A stretch of 64,000 nt of DNA from Candidatus Gastranaerophilales bacterium (GTDB lineage Bacteria > Cyanobacteriota > Vampirovibrionia > Gastranaerophilales > Gastranaerophilaceae). This document shows, one piece after another, positions 7,373 to 16,672 of the stretch; within the stretch, counting starts at the first letter, position 1, and each line of letters starts with the position of its first letter. Position numbers and translations under genes: made by a program. The stretch is from NCBI GenBank assembly GCA_944323045.1, contig CALUQX010000013.1, forward strand, positions 1 through 64,000, written 5' to 3'. Below the pieces are notes generated by a model. That model worked only from the letters and a program-made list of their open reading frames with translations. It ran no database searches and was not told where the DNA came from.

Positions 7373-10324
7373 CTATTTTATTTTTATATTATTTATGCGG
7401 CAGAATGAGCGCAAAACTTGTTTTGCTTTTTCAATTTCTTTATGTACATATTTATTTTTAGTTTCTTTGACAACTGCCGATGCTTTTTCAAAAAGTTTTG
7501 AGGCAGCGGTCAGATATTCAGCCTGCTGCGGTGATTTTATCAATCCTATTTCCTGATAATATTTGCCGTAAAGCATCAGGATTCGTGAGGTCAAATCATC
7601 CATATGATATCTCTGGGCAAGCACTAATGCGCTTTCTATATTCATTTTCGCGGCTTCATAATCCGATAATGTTATGAATGCTTTTGCGATAACCGTTTTT
7701 AAAAGTGTTGCAAAGAAATAGTTATTTATTTTCGGGCTCTGCGCAACTTCTAATGCCTGTGATGCAATATCAAGCGATGTTTGCGCACCATCCGTAATCA
7801 GTGCTGTGTCTGCTATCAAATACCAGGTGAGAAGAGCTCCTATTGCCATTTTCTCTTTCGCAAAATATGTTATCTGTTCGTTATAAATCTCCATTGCATG
7901 TTTTGATTGTTCTTTGTCTTTGAAGACTTTACCGAGCAGAGTTTTCAGGATATTTTTGGTGAAATTATCCCCGTGATTGTTCGCATAAGTTACAACCTGA
8001 AATAAATCTTCCTGCATGCCGTCATAATTTTTTATGAAGAAGTTGTTGACAATATTGATTAAATTCCAGCGTAAAACAGCATCTTGATCCATGCTGTCAT
8101 CTTTGTGGTTTTTCATAACTTCTTCAAGGATTTTTTTAGAAGTTTTTATATCGCCTTTCATTGTGTTTGCGAATGCTAGCGTTAATTTGCAGTTGCAGAT
8201 AAACAATTCATCTTCTAACTTGTGACGGTCAATTATATCAAATAAAATAGTAAGAATTTCAAATGAGCGGTCATCTCCCTGCATTACAAGCGCGTTTGCA
8301 AGTACAAGATATGTTTTCAGCCAGCTTTCGTAAACAAGTTCTACAGGAATATCGCGGCGTCTGTATTTTTTACTTAATACGTTATCAAATACAGGCATTA
8401 TTTCTGTGTCTACAAGATTGACTATCTGACCGCAGTTTCCGATGCTCAACAGCGCATTCAGTTTAGTTGATTTTATAAGCGCAATTTCCAGTGTTTTGTC
8501 AGGACTTGTTTTATCAAGTACTGAATCTACACATTCAACTTCGCCGAAATAATTTCCTGTTATGCGGCAGCAGTGCGAAAGGTATGAGAGTAACTCAATT
8601 TCTTTCGGTGTGTTGCCTACAGATTGCGCGTTTGAAATTGCATCCGGCAGATATTCCATTGCTTCCTGCGGAGTTGCATCAGAGAGAAGTTTTCCCAGTC
8701 TTTCTGCAATATTGAATCTTATATGCAGAGTTTCGCTGTCATCGAGTTCATTAATCAATGCCAGACACTGCTTTTGCGATATTGCATATAAATTTACATC
8801 GCCTGCATATGCTGCCAACCTTGTATTTCGCGTCCAGATATCCAGTGCAAGACGCGGATTTTTAAGATTCTGCGCAATAATTGCAGGTATTGCATTGGAA
8901 TTCATTATAAAATCTTTTATCGCATCAAAAACTTTTTCATTAATCCCTTCAAAGCTGTCTGTGTTTTTTGAAGTCTTTATTATTGTTTCCCAAAGAGTAA
9001 GACTTTTAAATTCATAGAAAATATCATTCAATGGTGAGATAAAACTCATTTGTTCAAGGTATGCAAGAATATCAGCAAATTTTTCGCTATCAAGATCAAA
9101 TATTTCTTTTATTAGATTTATATTGATTTTGTCACCGATAATGGCTGAACCCACCAGTATTTTGTGCGCAATAGGGTTAAGCAGTTTTAAAATTTCCAGT
9201 CTATATGTCAGAATATCTGAAAAATTATCCGGAATATGGAAGGGTTTGTCTGCAATCTGGCAGTCAAATCTCAGGCAGAGAGTTTGTTCAATAAATGACG
9301 GGTTGCCGTGGCTTTTTTCGAGCAATTCACTCATCTCAGACGGATTGAGTGCCAGAAAATCTTCCCAGTTTTCTTTTTTCTGGGAAACTACCTGATTAAC
9401 CTGTGACGGCTCAAGCGGTGCTATTGCAAAGTCCATATAAGGATTGTCAGGAAATGCAAAATAACCTTTTGCTGATTTTTGTTCATTATAAACAAGCAGC
9501 AGTTTCAGGTTTTCGTATATTGAATCCCGTTGAATTAATTTTGACAGAAATTCATATGAAAATCCGTCAATAAAATCAAAGTTATCAAGAGTTATGACGT
9601 ATTTTCTGCCTTCCAGAATGTTTTCAAATAGTTTGAAAAGCAGGTCATAATTCTTAGCTTTAGCTTTGAACAAATCTTCAAATGTTCCCAATTTTGTCGG
9701 ATAGAGAAAATTCATCAACAATTCTGTTTCATGTGAGGTGAGAAAAGGAAATTCATTGTTAAAGAATTTGCAAAAATCTTTTCTGAATTGCGGATTGTCA
9801 ATGCAAAAATTTGGAAGATTAAAAATATTGAGTAGAATATCCTGAATCACTCCGCCCGGTGTTAATTGTGTTATTTGAGTACATTTCCCGTAAATCCACG
9901 AAAACTCTTCCTGTCTCAACTCATCCATTAGAGTTTTTAATACAACAGTTTTGCCGGAGCCTTTTTCACCGCTTATTGAAAATATTTTTTTATCATCGGA
10001 AAGTATTCCTCTTTCAAGCAGATTTTTTGCTGTTAATTGCGGCACAACCTGCGGCGGAATTTCAAAGGTATTTGCATTAAGCTGTTGTTCTTCTTTTGTC
10101 TCAAACGGGAATCCGCATTTACGGCATTTTTCAGCATCAAGGAAGTTGACGCTGTTGCAGTGTTTGCAAATTTTCAGAATGTCCTGCCCGCAGGTCTTGC
10201 AGGTCAGGTCAAGAACTGAATTTATGGTATTGCAATTAGGACAGACAAGACCTGTTCTTGATTTGCAGTACGGACATTTTAGGGAATCGTCCGGAATAAT
10301 TTTTTTACATATCGGGCATTTCAT
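7373..10324 (-). CDS. Zinc-ribbon, P-loop ATPase and TPR protein (STAND-like)
   Basis: A 983-aa cytosolic protein. Residues 1-70 hold three zinc ribbons with twelve cysteines in CxxC pairs (C3/C6, C17/C20, C28/C31, C42/C45, C53/C56, C67/C70). An AAA/NACHT-like ATPase follows, with Walker A GEKGSGKT near residue 118 and Walker B VITLDNFD near 243. From about residue 480 the protein is helical repeats that read as TPRs (AMEIYNEQITYFAKEKMAIG; MNIESALVLAQRYHMDD). Such architecture is seen in signal-transduction ATPases of the MalT/adenylyl-cyclase-associated type. It starts 1 nt after the sigma-like gene ends and is last in a four-gene operon. The target is unknown. Confidence 0.85.
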   Translation of the reverse strand: MKCPICKKIIPDDSLKCPYCKSRTGLVCPNCNTINSVLDLTCKTCGQDILKICKHCNSVNFLDAEKCRKCGFPFETKEEQQLNANTFEIPPQVVPQLTAKNLLERGILSDDKKIFSISGEKGSGKTVVLKTLMDELRQEEFSWIYGKCTQITQLTPGGVIQDILLNIFNLPNFCIDNPQFRKDFCKFFNNEFPFLTSHETELLMNFLYPTKLGTFEDLFKAKAKNYDLLFKLFENILEGRKYVITLDNFDFIDGFSYEFLSKLIQRDSIYENLKLLLVYNEQKSAKGYFAFPDNPYMDFAIAPLEPSQVNQVVSQKKENWEDFLALNPSEMSELLEKSHGNPSFIEQTLCLRFDCQIADKPFHIPDNFSDILTYRLEILKLLNPIAHKILVGSAIIGDKININLIKEIFDLDSEKFADILAYLEQMSFISPLNDIFYEFKSLTLWETIIKTSKNTDSFEGINEKVFDAIKDFIMNSNAIPAIIAQNLKNPRLALDIWTRNTRLAAYAGDVNLYAISQKQCLALINELDDSETLHIRFNIAERLGKLLSDATPQEAMEYLPDAISNAQSVGNTPKEIELLSYLSHCCRITGNYFGEVECVDSVLDKTSPDKTLEIALIKSTKLNALLSIGNCGQIVNLVDTEIMPVFDNVLSKKYRRRDIPVELVYESWLKTYLVLANALVMQGDDRSFEILTILFDIIDRHKLEDELFICNCKLTLAFANTMKGDIKTSKKILEEVMKNHKDDSMDQDAVLRWNLINIVNNFFIKNYDGMQEDLFQVVTYANNHGDNFTKNILKTLLGKVFKDKEQSKHAMEIYNEQITYFAKEKMAIGALLTWYLIADTALITDGAQTSLDIASQALEVAQSPKINNYFFATLLKTVIAKAFITLSDYEAAKMNIESALVLAQRYHMDDLTSRILMLYGKYYQEIGLIKSPQQAEYLTAASKLFEKASAVVKETKNKYVHKEIEKAKQVLRSFCRINNIKIK

Positions 10325-10325
10325 T

Positions 10326-10937
10326 TTAGTTTAAATCCTGATTTTCATTAAAAGTTTGTTTGATTTTTTCAAGAAGGCGGAACAGTCTTTTAGAGACTTC
10401 TGATTGCGAAATATCCATTTCTTGAGCGATTTCTTTTTGTGTCATGCCATCTTCATAGCGCAGTTTGTATAAATGCAAATATTTTTTATCCGGCTCTTCT
10501 TTATCAATATTTTTCAAACTATGGATTACATGCCTGAGTATTTCACTTTTAATAGCTTCGTCTTCCGGATTGTTGTCTACCGGCATGGTGTTGTAGTGTA
10601 TGATGACTTCAGAATAATCAGTATTATCTTCGCTGATTTTTTCCAGAGAAACTTCTTTTGTCGGGATATATCCTTCTCTGGTGCGGCGCAGTCTGCCGGA
10701 ATCCTTAAGGACATTTAGTATTGCCGTTGAGGCAATTCTTTTTACATATATTGCCAGTGTATCTTCTGAGTTTACAGTTTTGGCAATAAGAAAACAGCGT
10801 TTGTAAGTTTCGTTGAAGAAATCATCGTATAAATCTTCATTGTTTACAAATTTTTTATCATTTTTAATTAATTTTGCTATAAGCTCTAGTTTCTCTTGAG
10901 TTAACTCTTCCACGTCAAAAATATCCTTTTTTGACAT
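10326..10937 (-). CDS. Sigma-70-family-like factor
   Basis: A 203-aa protein. The C-terminal region (about residues 140-195) is a sigma region 4 helix-turn-helix: KLRYEDGMTQKEIAQEMDISQSEVSKRL. The N-terminal half (DDFFNETYKRCFLIAKTV ... YVKRIASTAILNVL) could be a divergent region 2, but the usual -10 recognition residues are not obvious. It is probably an alternative sigma factor or a sigma-derived regulator. It lies 10 nt after the TonB-like gene and 1 nt before the ATPase gene. The position next to a DUF1822-like gene echoes cyanobacterial neighbourhoods as I recall them. Confidence 0.75.
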   Translation of the reverse strand: MSKKDIFDVEELTQEKLELIAKLIKNDKKFVNNEDLYDDFFNETYKRCFLIAKTVNSEDTLAIYVKRIASTAILNVLKDSGRLRRTREGYIPTKEVSLEKISEDNTDYSEVIIHYNTMPVDNNPEDEAIKSEILRHVIHSLKNIDKEEPDKKYLHLYKLRYEDGMTQKEIAQEMDISQSEVSKRLFRLLEKIKQTFNENQDLN

Positions 10938-10947
10938 TATAGCATAT

Positions 10948-12987
10948 TTACAAATTTATTGTAAGTGTTAAGTTAAAATCAGGTGTTTTTATCTCGCCAG
11001 CCGGCGGTTTTACTACGTTTAGGGTAGTTTTAACAGATTGTAACACAATGTTATCAATTTGTTTTGAACCGCTGCTTGTGGCAACTGTTGCATTTTGTAC
11101 CGCGCCGTTATTGCTTATTTTCAGATTTATTTTTACAACATTAGAATAAGCATATTCGGTAGCAAGTAAAAGGTCGCTTGACAGACTCAATTTTATGCTT
11201 TTGCCTGCTGATTGCAGATATGATTTTATATTCGGACTGTATGAAAGATAGTCAGGAACCTGCCATTGGATTTTTTTGACGGTTAAATAGGATTCCGGAT
11301 TAATCGGCGGTTTTGTTTGCTGTGCGACTGTTTCTTTGATTACATCCTGTTTTATTTCTGCCGGCGGTTTTTTATCAAGTTCAGGAACATCAGCAGAAAC
11401 ATTTGAATTTTCATCAATCAAAGGTGTGGAACCGGCAGATGGTGCGGAAGGGATTGATGTAGCAGCTGCATCAGGCGCCGGCGGAACTTCTTGTGCAGGA
11501 GTAGATGCTGTTTCAAGCGGAGTTGAGATATCATTATTGTTAAGCGTATTAATTTCTTCGACTGATTTATTGTTTAATACACTGACTCCTGCAATACCTG
11601 CCCCGAGAACAACTACACACACCGCGGCGGCAATTAATGCTTTTTTGCTGTTTTCATTTTGTAATAGACTGCTGATTGAAGGGTTATCACCGAGATTAAG
11701 TTCATCTTTTAGAGTTTTTATATTATCAAAAACTTTTCTTGCAGTATAAAGTATGCCGAGTTTTTCTTCGGTATCTTCAGAAACTTTTATTTTCTGTGAT
11801 TTTTTCATATATTTTGACGGGTCAAAACTGGATTTGTAACGCGGTTTTGGCATATCGTCAATACTTTCATCTGTAATATCTTCAGAACTTTGCGGGGCAT
11901 AGAGTGGTGTTTTTTCATTTTGAGCAGGAGTTTCAAATGCACTGTCGTCATTTAACAGTGAATCTATTTTGGCAAACACATCTGTATTTGAACTGTAGTG
12001 TTTTGTTTCACCTGAATATTCCTGATTCGTTTCAGCCTGCGGTGTTTCTACTTGTTCAGTTTCATCTGCTGATTCTGAAAGTAGTTCTTCGTTTTCTACA
12101 GGCAATTCTTCAGAATAAGAGTCTGTTTCTGTTGTTTCTGCCGGCATTTCTTCTTCCTGATGAAATTCAGAAATTCCGTCATTATCAGTATCTTCGGCTT
12201 CAAAAGTTAAATCTTCTGATGCGGTTTCTGAAACATTTTCTAAAATATTTTCAGAATCATAGTCATCTGTGATGTCAGTTTCTTCAGACTGATTATTTTC
12301 GTCTAAAGAGTAGTCAAAGGTGTCATCCTCATTATTATCATTAAATTCAATTTCGTTATCTTCTTCAGGCATATTAAACGCATCCGGATTATCTGATAAA
12401 TCCTGTTCATTTGTATTTTCAACAATTTCAGGTTCAAAGGACAAATCAGTTTCTGAAAAATTAATTTCCGGCTGCTCAGGGACAGAAAAATCAGTCTCCG
12501 GCATGACGTCATTTGTATCGTCAAATGTAATATCCGGTGTTATATTTTCAAAAGAAGGTGTGTTGTCATCTTCAACAATTTCCGGTTCTTCTTTTAGAAT
12601 ATTATCATTTTCCGGCATGCTTAAATCAGTCTGCATAATATTATCATTCACAGCAGGTTCATCAAGAGTAAGGTCAACTTCTTCGTCAAACAGATTCATA
12701 GAATCAAAATCTCTGTCAAAGCTGTTTATTTCCTGTTGTTCATTGTTTTCAGGCGGAGTAAGAGGAACATCTATATTTTCCTCAAATACATTTGATGTAT
12801 CGGTTGAGTTATCATTGAATACATTATCAATTTCATTTTTTTGAATTTTTTCAATTTCTTCTTTATCCAGAGAAATCAAATCTTCGATTGAAGGTATTTC
12901 ATCGATATTTAACCCTTCTTCAAGATTAGGAAGAGTGAAATCTTCTTCATTGTTAATATTCGTTGATAAGTTATCATTATTCTGCAT
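10948..12987 (-). CDS. Acidic single-span membrane protein with a TonB-like C-terminal domain
   Basis: A 679-aa protein in three parts. Residues 1 to about 420 are extremely acidic and low-complexity, with recurring motifs such as EPEIVE and DLSFEPEI, and are probably disordered and cytosolic. About 447-470 is a transmembrane helix (ALIAAAVCVVVLGAGIAGV). A Pro/Ala linker follows, then a TonB/TolA-like C-terminal domain (about 590-679: VVKINLKISNNGAVQNATVA ... IVLQSVKTTL) facing the periplasm. The cytosolic part is much longer than in TonB, so a signalling or scaffold role is as likely as energy transduction. Second gene of the operon that also encodes the sigma-like factor and the ATPase. Confidence 0.75.
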   Translation of the reverse strand: MQNNDNLSTNINNEEDFTLPNLEEGLNIDEIPSIEDLISLDKEEIEKIQKNEIDNVFNDNSTDTSNVFEENIDVPLTPPENNEQQEINSFDRDFDSMNLFDEEVDLTLDEPAVNDNIMQTDLSMPENDNILKEEPEIVEDDNTPSFENITPDITFDDTNDVMPETDFSVPEQPEINFSETDLSFEPEIVENTNEQDLSDNPDAFNMPEEDNEIEFNDNNEDDTFDYSLDENNQSEETDITDDYDSENILENVSETASEDLTFEAEDTDNDGISEFHQEEEMPAETTETDSYSEELPVENEELLSESADETEQVETPQAETNQEYSGETKHYSSNTDVFAKIDSLLNDDSAFETPAQNEKTPLYAPQSSEDITDESIDDMPKPRYKSSFDPSKYMKKSQKIKVSEDTEEKLGILYTARKVFDNIKTLKDELNLGDNPSISSLLQNENSKKALIAAAVCVVVLGAGIAGVSVLNNKSVEEINTLNNNDISTPLETASTPAQEVPPAPDAAATSIPSAPSAGSTPLIDENSNVSADVPELDKKPPAEIKQDVIKETVAQQTKPPINPESYLTVKKIQWQVPDYLSYSPNIKSYLQSAGKSIKLSLSSDLLLATEYAYSNVVKINLKISNNGAVQNATVATSSGSKQIDNIVLQSVKTTLNVVKPPAGEIKTPDFNLTLTINL

Positions 12988-13020
12988 TTCCGGTTCCTTT
13001 TTTCTCTTTCTTAATCCGCA

Positions 13021-13965
13021 TTAATTTTGGTCATGCTCTTCTGTTGAGTCTTCTCCATCTATATCATTATACATTTCGGAAGAAATTACATCCTCCGTTT
13101 GAGATAGATTTTCTGAATTTTGTGTATTTTCTGAACTGTAGAATTCATCATAAGTTTTAAAACCGCCGAATTCTTCAAATTCATCAAAGTCTATAACTGC
13201 AGGTTCTTCCTCACCGGCAGACACTGTATCCGGTTCATCCTCATTTTTTTGTTCTTCGTCATCTTCAAGTTCATATTCAGTTGCCGCGTGGTGTGAAATA
13301 AGTTCAAAATTTTCAAATTCAATAAATTTATTTCTCAATTCAGGACTTTTGCTCAGAACTTTCAGTAATATTTTTTTGTCTAGATCTGTAATGTCATTGT
13401 CAATAAAATCAATAATGCTTTCCTCAAAATTCAACAAATCTTGTTCGGTTAAATCTGTTTTTGTGGATTTGACTGATGCATCAAGGAAACTGCCGAGTTT
13501 ATCTACAGGGGTTAATTTATCTTTAGTTATAAAATAGTAATCTTTGTTTTGTTTGTTTTTATCAATGGCAGAAGGTTCAAAAAAGCCCAGAAATTTCACA
13601 TAAGAAATATCTTCAGCCAGTTGAAAAACAAAATAGATATCAGGCAGAATGTTTAAATCAAAATGTGATTTCGGAATGAAAATGTATTTTTCATCAAAAA
13701 CCATTCTTACATCAATGTGAGTACCCGGCAGAATAATATCTGCGAGGTCAAGTTCTTCCAGAACTTTTTTTATATTATGCATATTATCAACAGGAGAAAT
13801 GGCGAATCCTTCGCTTGTCAGGTATTTACAGGCAAGTTCCGCGCCTAACACATTTGTATAAATTCGATTCTGCAAATCTTTGTCTGCAAAAAATCGTGCG
13901 ACAGCGCTTGCTTCCTGTTTGTCTTTTTCTTCTATATAAATAAGTGTACTTTGTTCCTGATTCAT
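13021..13965 (-). CDS. DUF1822-like protein with acidic tail
   Basis: A 314-aa cytosolic protein. Residues about 30-145 match the layout of cyanobacterial DUF1822 as I recall it: RIYTNVLGAELACKYL, then LADIILPGTHIDVR, then IFIPKSHFD, then VKFLGFFEPSA. The C-terminal third is strongly acidic (ELEDDEEQKNEDEPD; DFDEFEEFGGF). The function of DUF1822 is not known to me. It is the first gene of the four-gene operon, 33 nt before the TonB-like gene. Like that gene, it carries a long acidic segment, which suggests the two act together. Confidence 0.65.
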   Translation of the reverse strand: MNQEQSTLIYIEEKDKQEASAVARFFADKDLQNRIYTNVLGAELACKYLTSEGFAISPVDNMHNIKKVLEELDLADIILPGTHIDVRMVFDEKYIFIPKSHFDLNILPDIYFVFQLAEDISYVKFLGFFEPSAIDKNKQNKDYYFITKDKLTPVDKLGSFLDASVKSTKTDLTEQDLLNFEESIIDFIDNDITDLDKKILLKVLSKSPELRNKFIEFENFELISHHAATEYELEDDEEQKNEDEPDTVSAGEEEPAVIDFDEFEEFGGFKTYDEFYSSENTQNSENLSQTEDVISSEMYNDIDGEDSTEEHDQN

Positions 13966-14134
13966 ATTAAAAAATTCTCCTTACTAATATAGATGACACG
14001 GGAATAAAAAATATTCCAAAATGATGTAAATTTTTGTTACAATTGTTGAAAATAAAATGCATTTTAGTCAAAATAATTGTATCAGTCGTTTTATATAATT
14101 TGATTTAATTGGTGTAGAAAATAGGAGGTCATCT

Positions 14135-14500
14135 ATGTTAAATTCTGTGTCAGGTGTAAGTTTTCGCGGTAATCCGATTCTGGAACGTGAAGGAAAATTT
14201 ACGCAAACTCAACAACCACAGGCAAAAACTCCTGAAATGCCTGCTGATAGTTTAGAAAAACCTAAGAAAAAAAATAAGGGGTTAAAAGCTGCATTGTGGA
14301 CAGTAGGTGTTCTCGCAGCAGCCGCAATAGGGTTAGGTGTTGCTGTTAAAAAAGGTAAATTGAATACATTAGAAGCTCCGGAAGGATTACTCGCTCATAC
14401 TCAAAACTTCTTTGCAAAAGCAGGTAAATATGTTGCTGATGCTTATGATAGTGTTGTAGCATGGGGTGCTAATTTGATTAATAGATTCCGCAGCAAATAA
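14135..14500 (+). CDS. Small membrane protein of unknown function, lineage-specific
   Basis: A 121-aa protein with strong AGGAGG before the ATG. It has an N-terminal VSGVSFRGNP motif, a Pro/Gln/Lys-rich segment to about residue 50, one transmembrane helix (about 53-70, AALWTVGVLAAAAIGLGVAV), then KKGKL and a short helical tail. I recall similar 'SFRG/SFKG' N-termini in gut Melainabacteria, but assign no function. The plan (charged 45-50 residue N-terminus, one helix, Lys-rich stop) resembles the ADP-ribosyltransferase-like protein at 25504. It ends before a strong bidirectional terminator. Confidence 0.7.
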   Translation: MLNSVSGVSFRGNPILEREGKFTQTQQPQAKTPEMPADSLEKPKKKNKGLKAALWTVGVLAAAAIGLGVAVKKGKLNTLEAPEGLLAHTQNFFAKAGKYVADAYDSVVAWGANLINRFRSK

Positions 14501-14571
14501 CTCTGATAACGGGCAATTGTCCGCATAAAGAATTTAAACAGTTGATATACTGCTTATGATATAATGAAACA

Positions 14572-14606
14572 AAAAGGGGCGCCAGCCGCAGGCTGGCGCC
14601 CCTTTT
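14572..14606. terminator. Strong bidirectional terminator
   Basis: A perfect 16-bp stem (14572-14587 with 14591-14606) and a 3-nt loop. The stem begins with AAAA and ends with TTTT, so it works on both strands. It sits between the small membrane protein gene and the convergent hemW gene. Confidence 0.92.
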
Positions 14607-14616
14607 CTCACAAAAA

Positions 14617-15705
14617 TCAATTGTCTAGAAAATCCGCCAGAATAATATTACTTACAAGTATTCCGGCATCAGACAATTTGTAATACCCGTTTTCTTTTTT
14701 AATGTGTCTGCTGGCGAGATATTTTGCCAAAATATCTGCATATTTTTTTTCAAAATTTATATCGAATTTTTTATTTATATTTTCCACTGATATACCTGAC
14801 ATTTTTCTGAACCCCAGAAATATTTCTTCTTCGAGTTTTTCATCAGTTGTGACAGGATGTTCAAGCGCATGCCGGCATGGATTTGCAAAGTAATCTTTAA
14901 AATTCTCAGCGTTAGAGCAGCGTATGTTATCAATGTAACCGTGTGCCGCAACACCAAAACCGTAATAGGAGCTGTTGTCCCAGTAATTTAAATTGTGTTT
15001 GGAGTAAAAACCTTTTTGGGCAAAATTGCTTATTTCATAATGTTCAAATCTGTATTTTTTAAGAATTTCTATGGCTTTTAAATACATTTCTGCCTGCAAA
15101 TCGCCATCCGGCAGATTGTCCGGCATGTGCGATGCAAAATAACATCCGGTATCAATTTTCAGACCATATAAAGAGATATGCTGAATTCTGAGTGATGCGG
15201 CAAGAAGAAGGTCTTTTTCAAAATCCTCTACAGATTGTTCCGGCAGACCGTATATCAAATCTAAACTTATATTGTCAAAAAAATGCCCTGCTGTACTAAT
15301 TGCATTTATCGCCGCTTCAGATGAATGCCGACGTCCGATAATACGCAATTTTTCATCATCAAATGTCTGACATCCGAAACTTAATCTGTTAACACCTGTT
15401 TGTTTAAGTTCCGACAGATAATCCGCATGGATATTTTCAGGATTTAATTCAATAGTTATTTCTGTACTTGAAGAAATATTGAATAACTTAATCAGTTCAT
15501 CTACTTCTGTTACCGTAAGTAATGACGGAGTTCCGCCGCCAAAGTACAGAGTTTTAATCTGTTCGTTTTTATAAAAGTGTTTAATTTCTTTTTTAAGTGC
15601 ATCAAGATACTGCTCCTTCAGCCCCAAATCTGTATAAGATACAAACGAACAATAATTACATTTCTGCCTGCAAAAAGGAATGTGAATATAAACATTTTGT
15701 GCCAT
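14617..15705 (-). CDS. hemW: Radical SAM protein HemW (coproporphyrinogen oxidase-like)
   Basis: A 362-aa radical SAM protein. The cluster-binding motif is FCRQKCNYCSF (Cys12, Cys16, Cys19), followed by FGGGTPS and a HemN-like C-terminal domain. The residue two after Cys19 is Phe rather than the Cys of true HemN. That pattern, with the short length, points to HemW, a haem chaperone, rather than the anaerobic coproporphyrinogen oxidase. No other haem gene is nearby. A TATAAT box lies 6 nt before the ATG with no ribosome site. Confidence 0.9.
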   Translation of the reverse strand: MAQNVYIHIPFCRQKCNYCSFVSYTDLGLKEQYLDALKKEIKHFYKNEQIKTLYFGGGTPSLLTVTEVDELIKLFNISSSTEITIELNPENIHADYLSELKQTGVNRLSFGCQTFDDEKLRIIGRRHSSEAAINAISTAGHFFDNISLDLIYGLPEQSVEDFEKDLLLAASLRIQHISLYGLKIDTGCYFASHMPDNLPDGDLQAEMYLKAIEILKKYRFEHYEISNFAQKGFYSKHNLNYWDNSSYYGFGVAAHGYIDNIRCSNAENFKDYFANPCRHALEHPVTTDEKLEEEIFLGFRKMSGISVENINKKFDINFEKKYADILAKYLASRHIKKENGYYKLSDAGILVSNIILADFLDN

Positions 15706-15711
15706 ATGTTC

Positions 15712-15717
15712 ATTATA
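15712..15717 (-). promoter_or_regulatory. -10 box of hemW, leaderless arrangement
   Basis: On the minus strand TATAAT is followed by 6 nt and then the hemW ATG (15705). No Shine-Dalgarno sequence fits in the gap. Confidence 0.6.
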
Positions 15718-15776
15718 ACAAAAATAGTTAAGTAAAATTCAAGTTAATTTTTCTTAAAATTAATACTTAAGAATGT

Positions 15777-15804
15777 TTGAAATTTTTATAAAATAGAGTA
15801 AAAT
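15777..15804 (+). promoter_or_regulatory. Promoter of the acyltransferase gene, leaderless arrangement
   Basis: TTGAAA (15777-15782), a 16-nt spacer, TAAAAT (15799-15804), then 6 nt to the ATG at 15811. Transcription would begin at the start codon. Confidence 0.65.
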
Positions 15805-15810
15805 TACTTT

Positions 15811-16632
15811 ATGAGTGTAGAAGAACAATTATATTCTGACATCCCGCCAACAAAGTTGCGAAACAGGGAAGAGACTTTTAAACCGGCAAAAACCAGTAAA
15901 TTCTGGCTTGGAGTTGCGAGTTTCTTTTTCTTTAACATGCTGCAAAACAGATTTCATGCTTTCATATATACAGGCATGGAACAGTTTAGTGCCGAAGATG
16001 AAAATATTCCGACCATAATATTTGCTCCGCATTGCAACTGGTGGGACGGCATTGTTTTATACAACATTACTCACAGGATTTTTCATAAAGAAATTCGTTT
16101 GATGGTTGAAGAATTGAACAGATTTCCCCTTCTTCGCCGCGGTGGTGCATTTAGTGTCAATAAAAAATCGCCGCAGTCTGCAATGAAGGCGCTTACTTAT
16201 TCTGTTGAAGTGCTAGGCAACACAAAAAATATATTAGGTATTTTTCCGCAGGGAATAATCAGACCGCCGCATTTTCGTCCTATTGAATTTCAAACAGGGC
16301 TTGCATATATCGCCAAAAATGCCGCTAAAAAATACGGCAAAGTTAACCTTATACCTGTTGGTCTGGAGTATACTTTCTTACGTGACAATCGACCTGAAGT
16401 TGTTGTAAAATTCGGAGATAAAATTACACTCGACAATCCTGATATCAATCGAAAAGAATTTACTGCTGTTTTAGAACATTCACTCACAAAGACTTGTGAT
16501 GATTTGTATAATGAAATATCAAAAGGAGATTTTTCTAAATATCATATTCTTTTTAAACAGCATTTGAAATGGTACCGCCGGATAGAACAGCGTTTGAAAC
16601 GTATTGATTTGCCGCCTGTTTCAGGTGTGTAA
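15811..16632 (+). CDS. PlsC-like 1-acylglycerol-3-phosphate acyltransferase
   Basis: A 273-aa acyltransferase. The catalytic HX4D motif is HCNWWD (about residues 72-77), and the second conserved block appears as GIFPQGIIRPP (about 148-158). It likely transfers an acyl group to lysophosphatidate or a related lipid at the inner membrane face. The FPQG form (rather than FPEGTRS) indicates a divergent branch, so the acceptor is uncertain. A hydrophobic stretch FWLGVASFFFFNML precedes the domain. It stands alone between divergent hemW and a convergent gene. Confidence 0.85.
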   Translation: MSVEEQLYSDIPPTKLRNREETFKPAKTSKFWLGVASFFFFNMLQNRFHAFIYTGMEQFSAEDENIPTIIFAPHCNWWDGIVLYNITHRIFHKEIRLMVEELNRFPLLRRGGAFSVNKKSPQSAMKALTYSVEVLGNTKNILGIFPQGIIRPPHFRPIEFQTGLAYIAKNAAKKYGKVNLIPVGLEYTFLRDNRPEVVVKFGDKITLDNPDINRKEFTAVLEHSLTKTCDDLYNEISKGDFSKYHILFKQHLKWYRRIEQRLKRIDLPPVSGV

Positions 16633-16636
16633 AAAA

Positions 16637-16664
16637 AACTTCTCTTTATATTTAAAGAGAAGTT
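16637..16664. terminator. Bidirectional terminator
   Basis: A 12-bp stem (AACTTCTCTTTA with TAAAGAGAAGTT) and a 4-nt loop between the convergent acyltransferase gene and the gene at 16673. A-runs lie on the left side. Confidence 0.75.
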
Positions 16665-16672
16665 ATATTTGG

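Noticed and set aside
8562-9017. 151-codon open frame on the plus strand
   Set aside because: It lies antisense to the ATPase/TPR gene with no recognisable protein features.
12320-12844. 174-codon open frame on the plus strand
   Set aside because: It is the complement of the acidic repeats of the TonB-like gene and consists mostly of Ser; a shadow frame.
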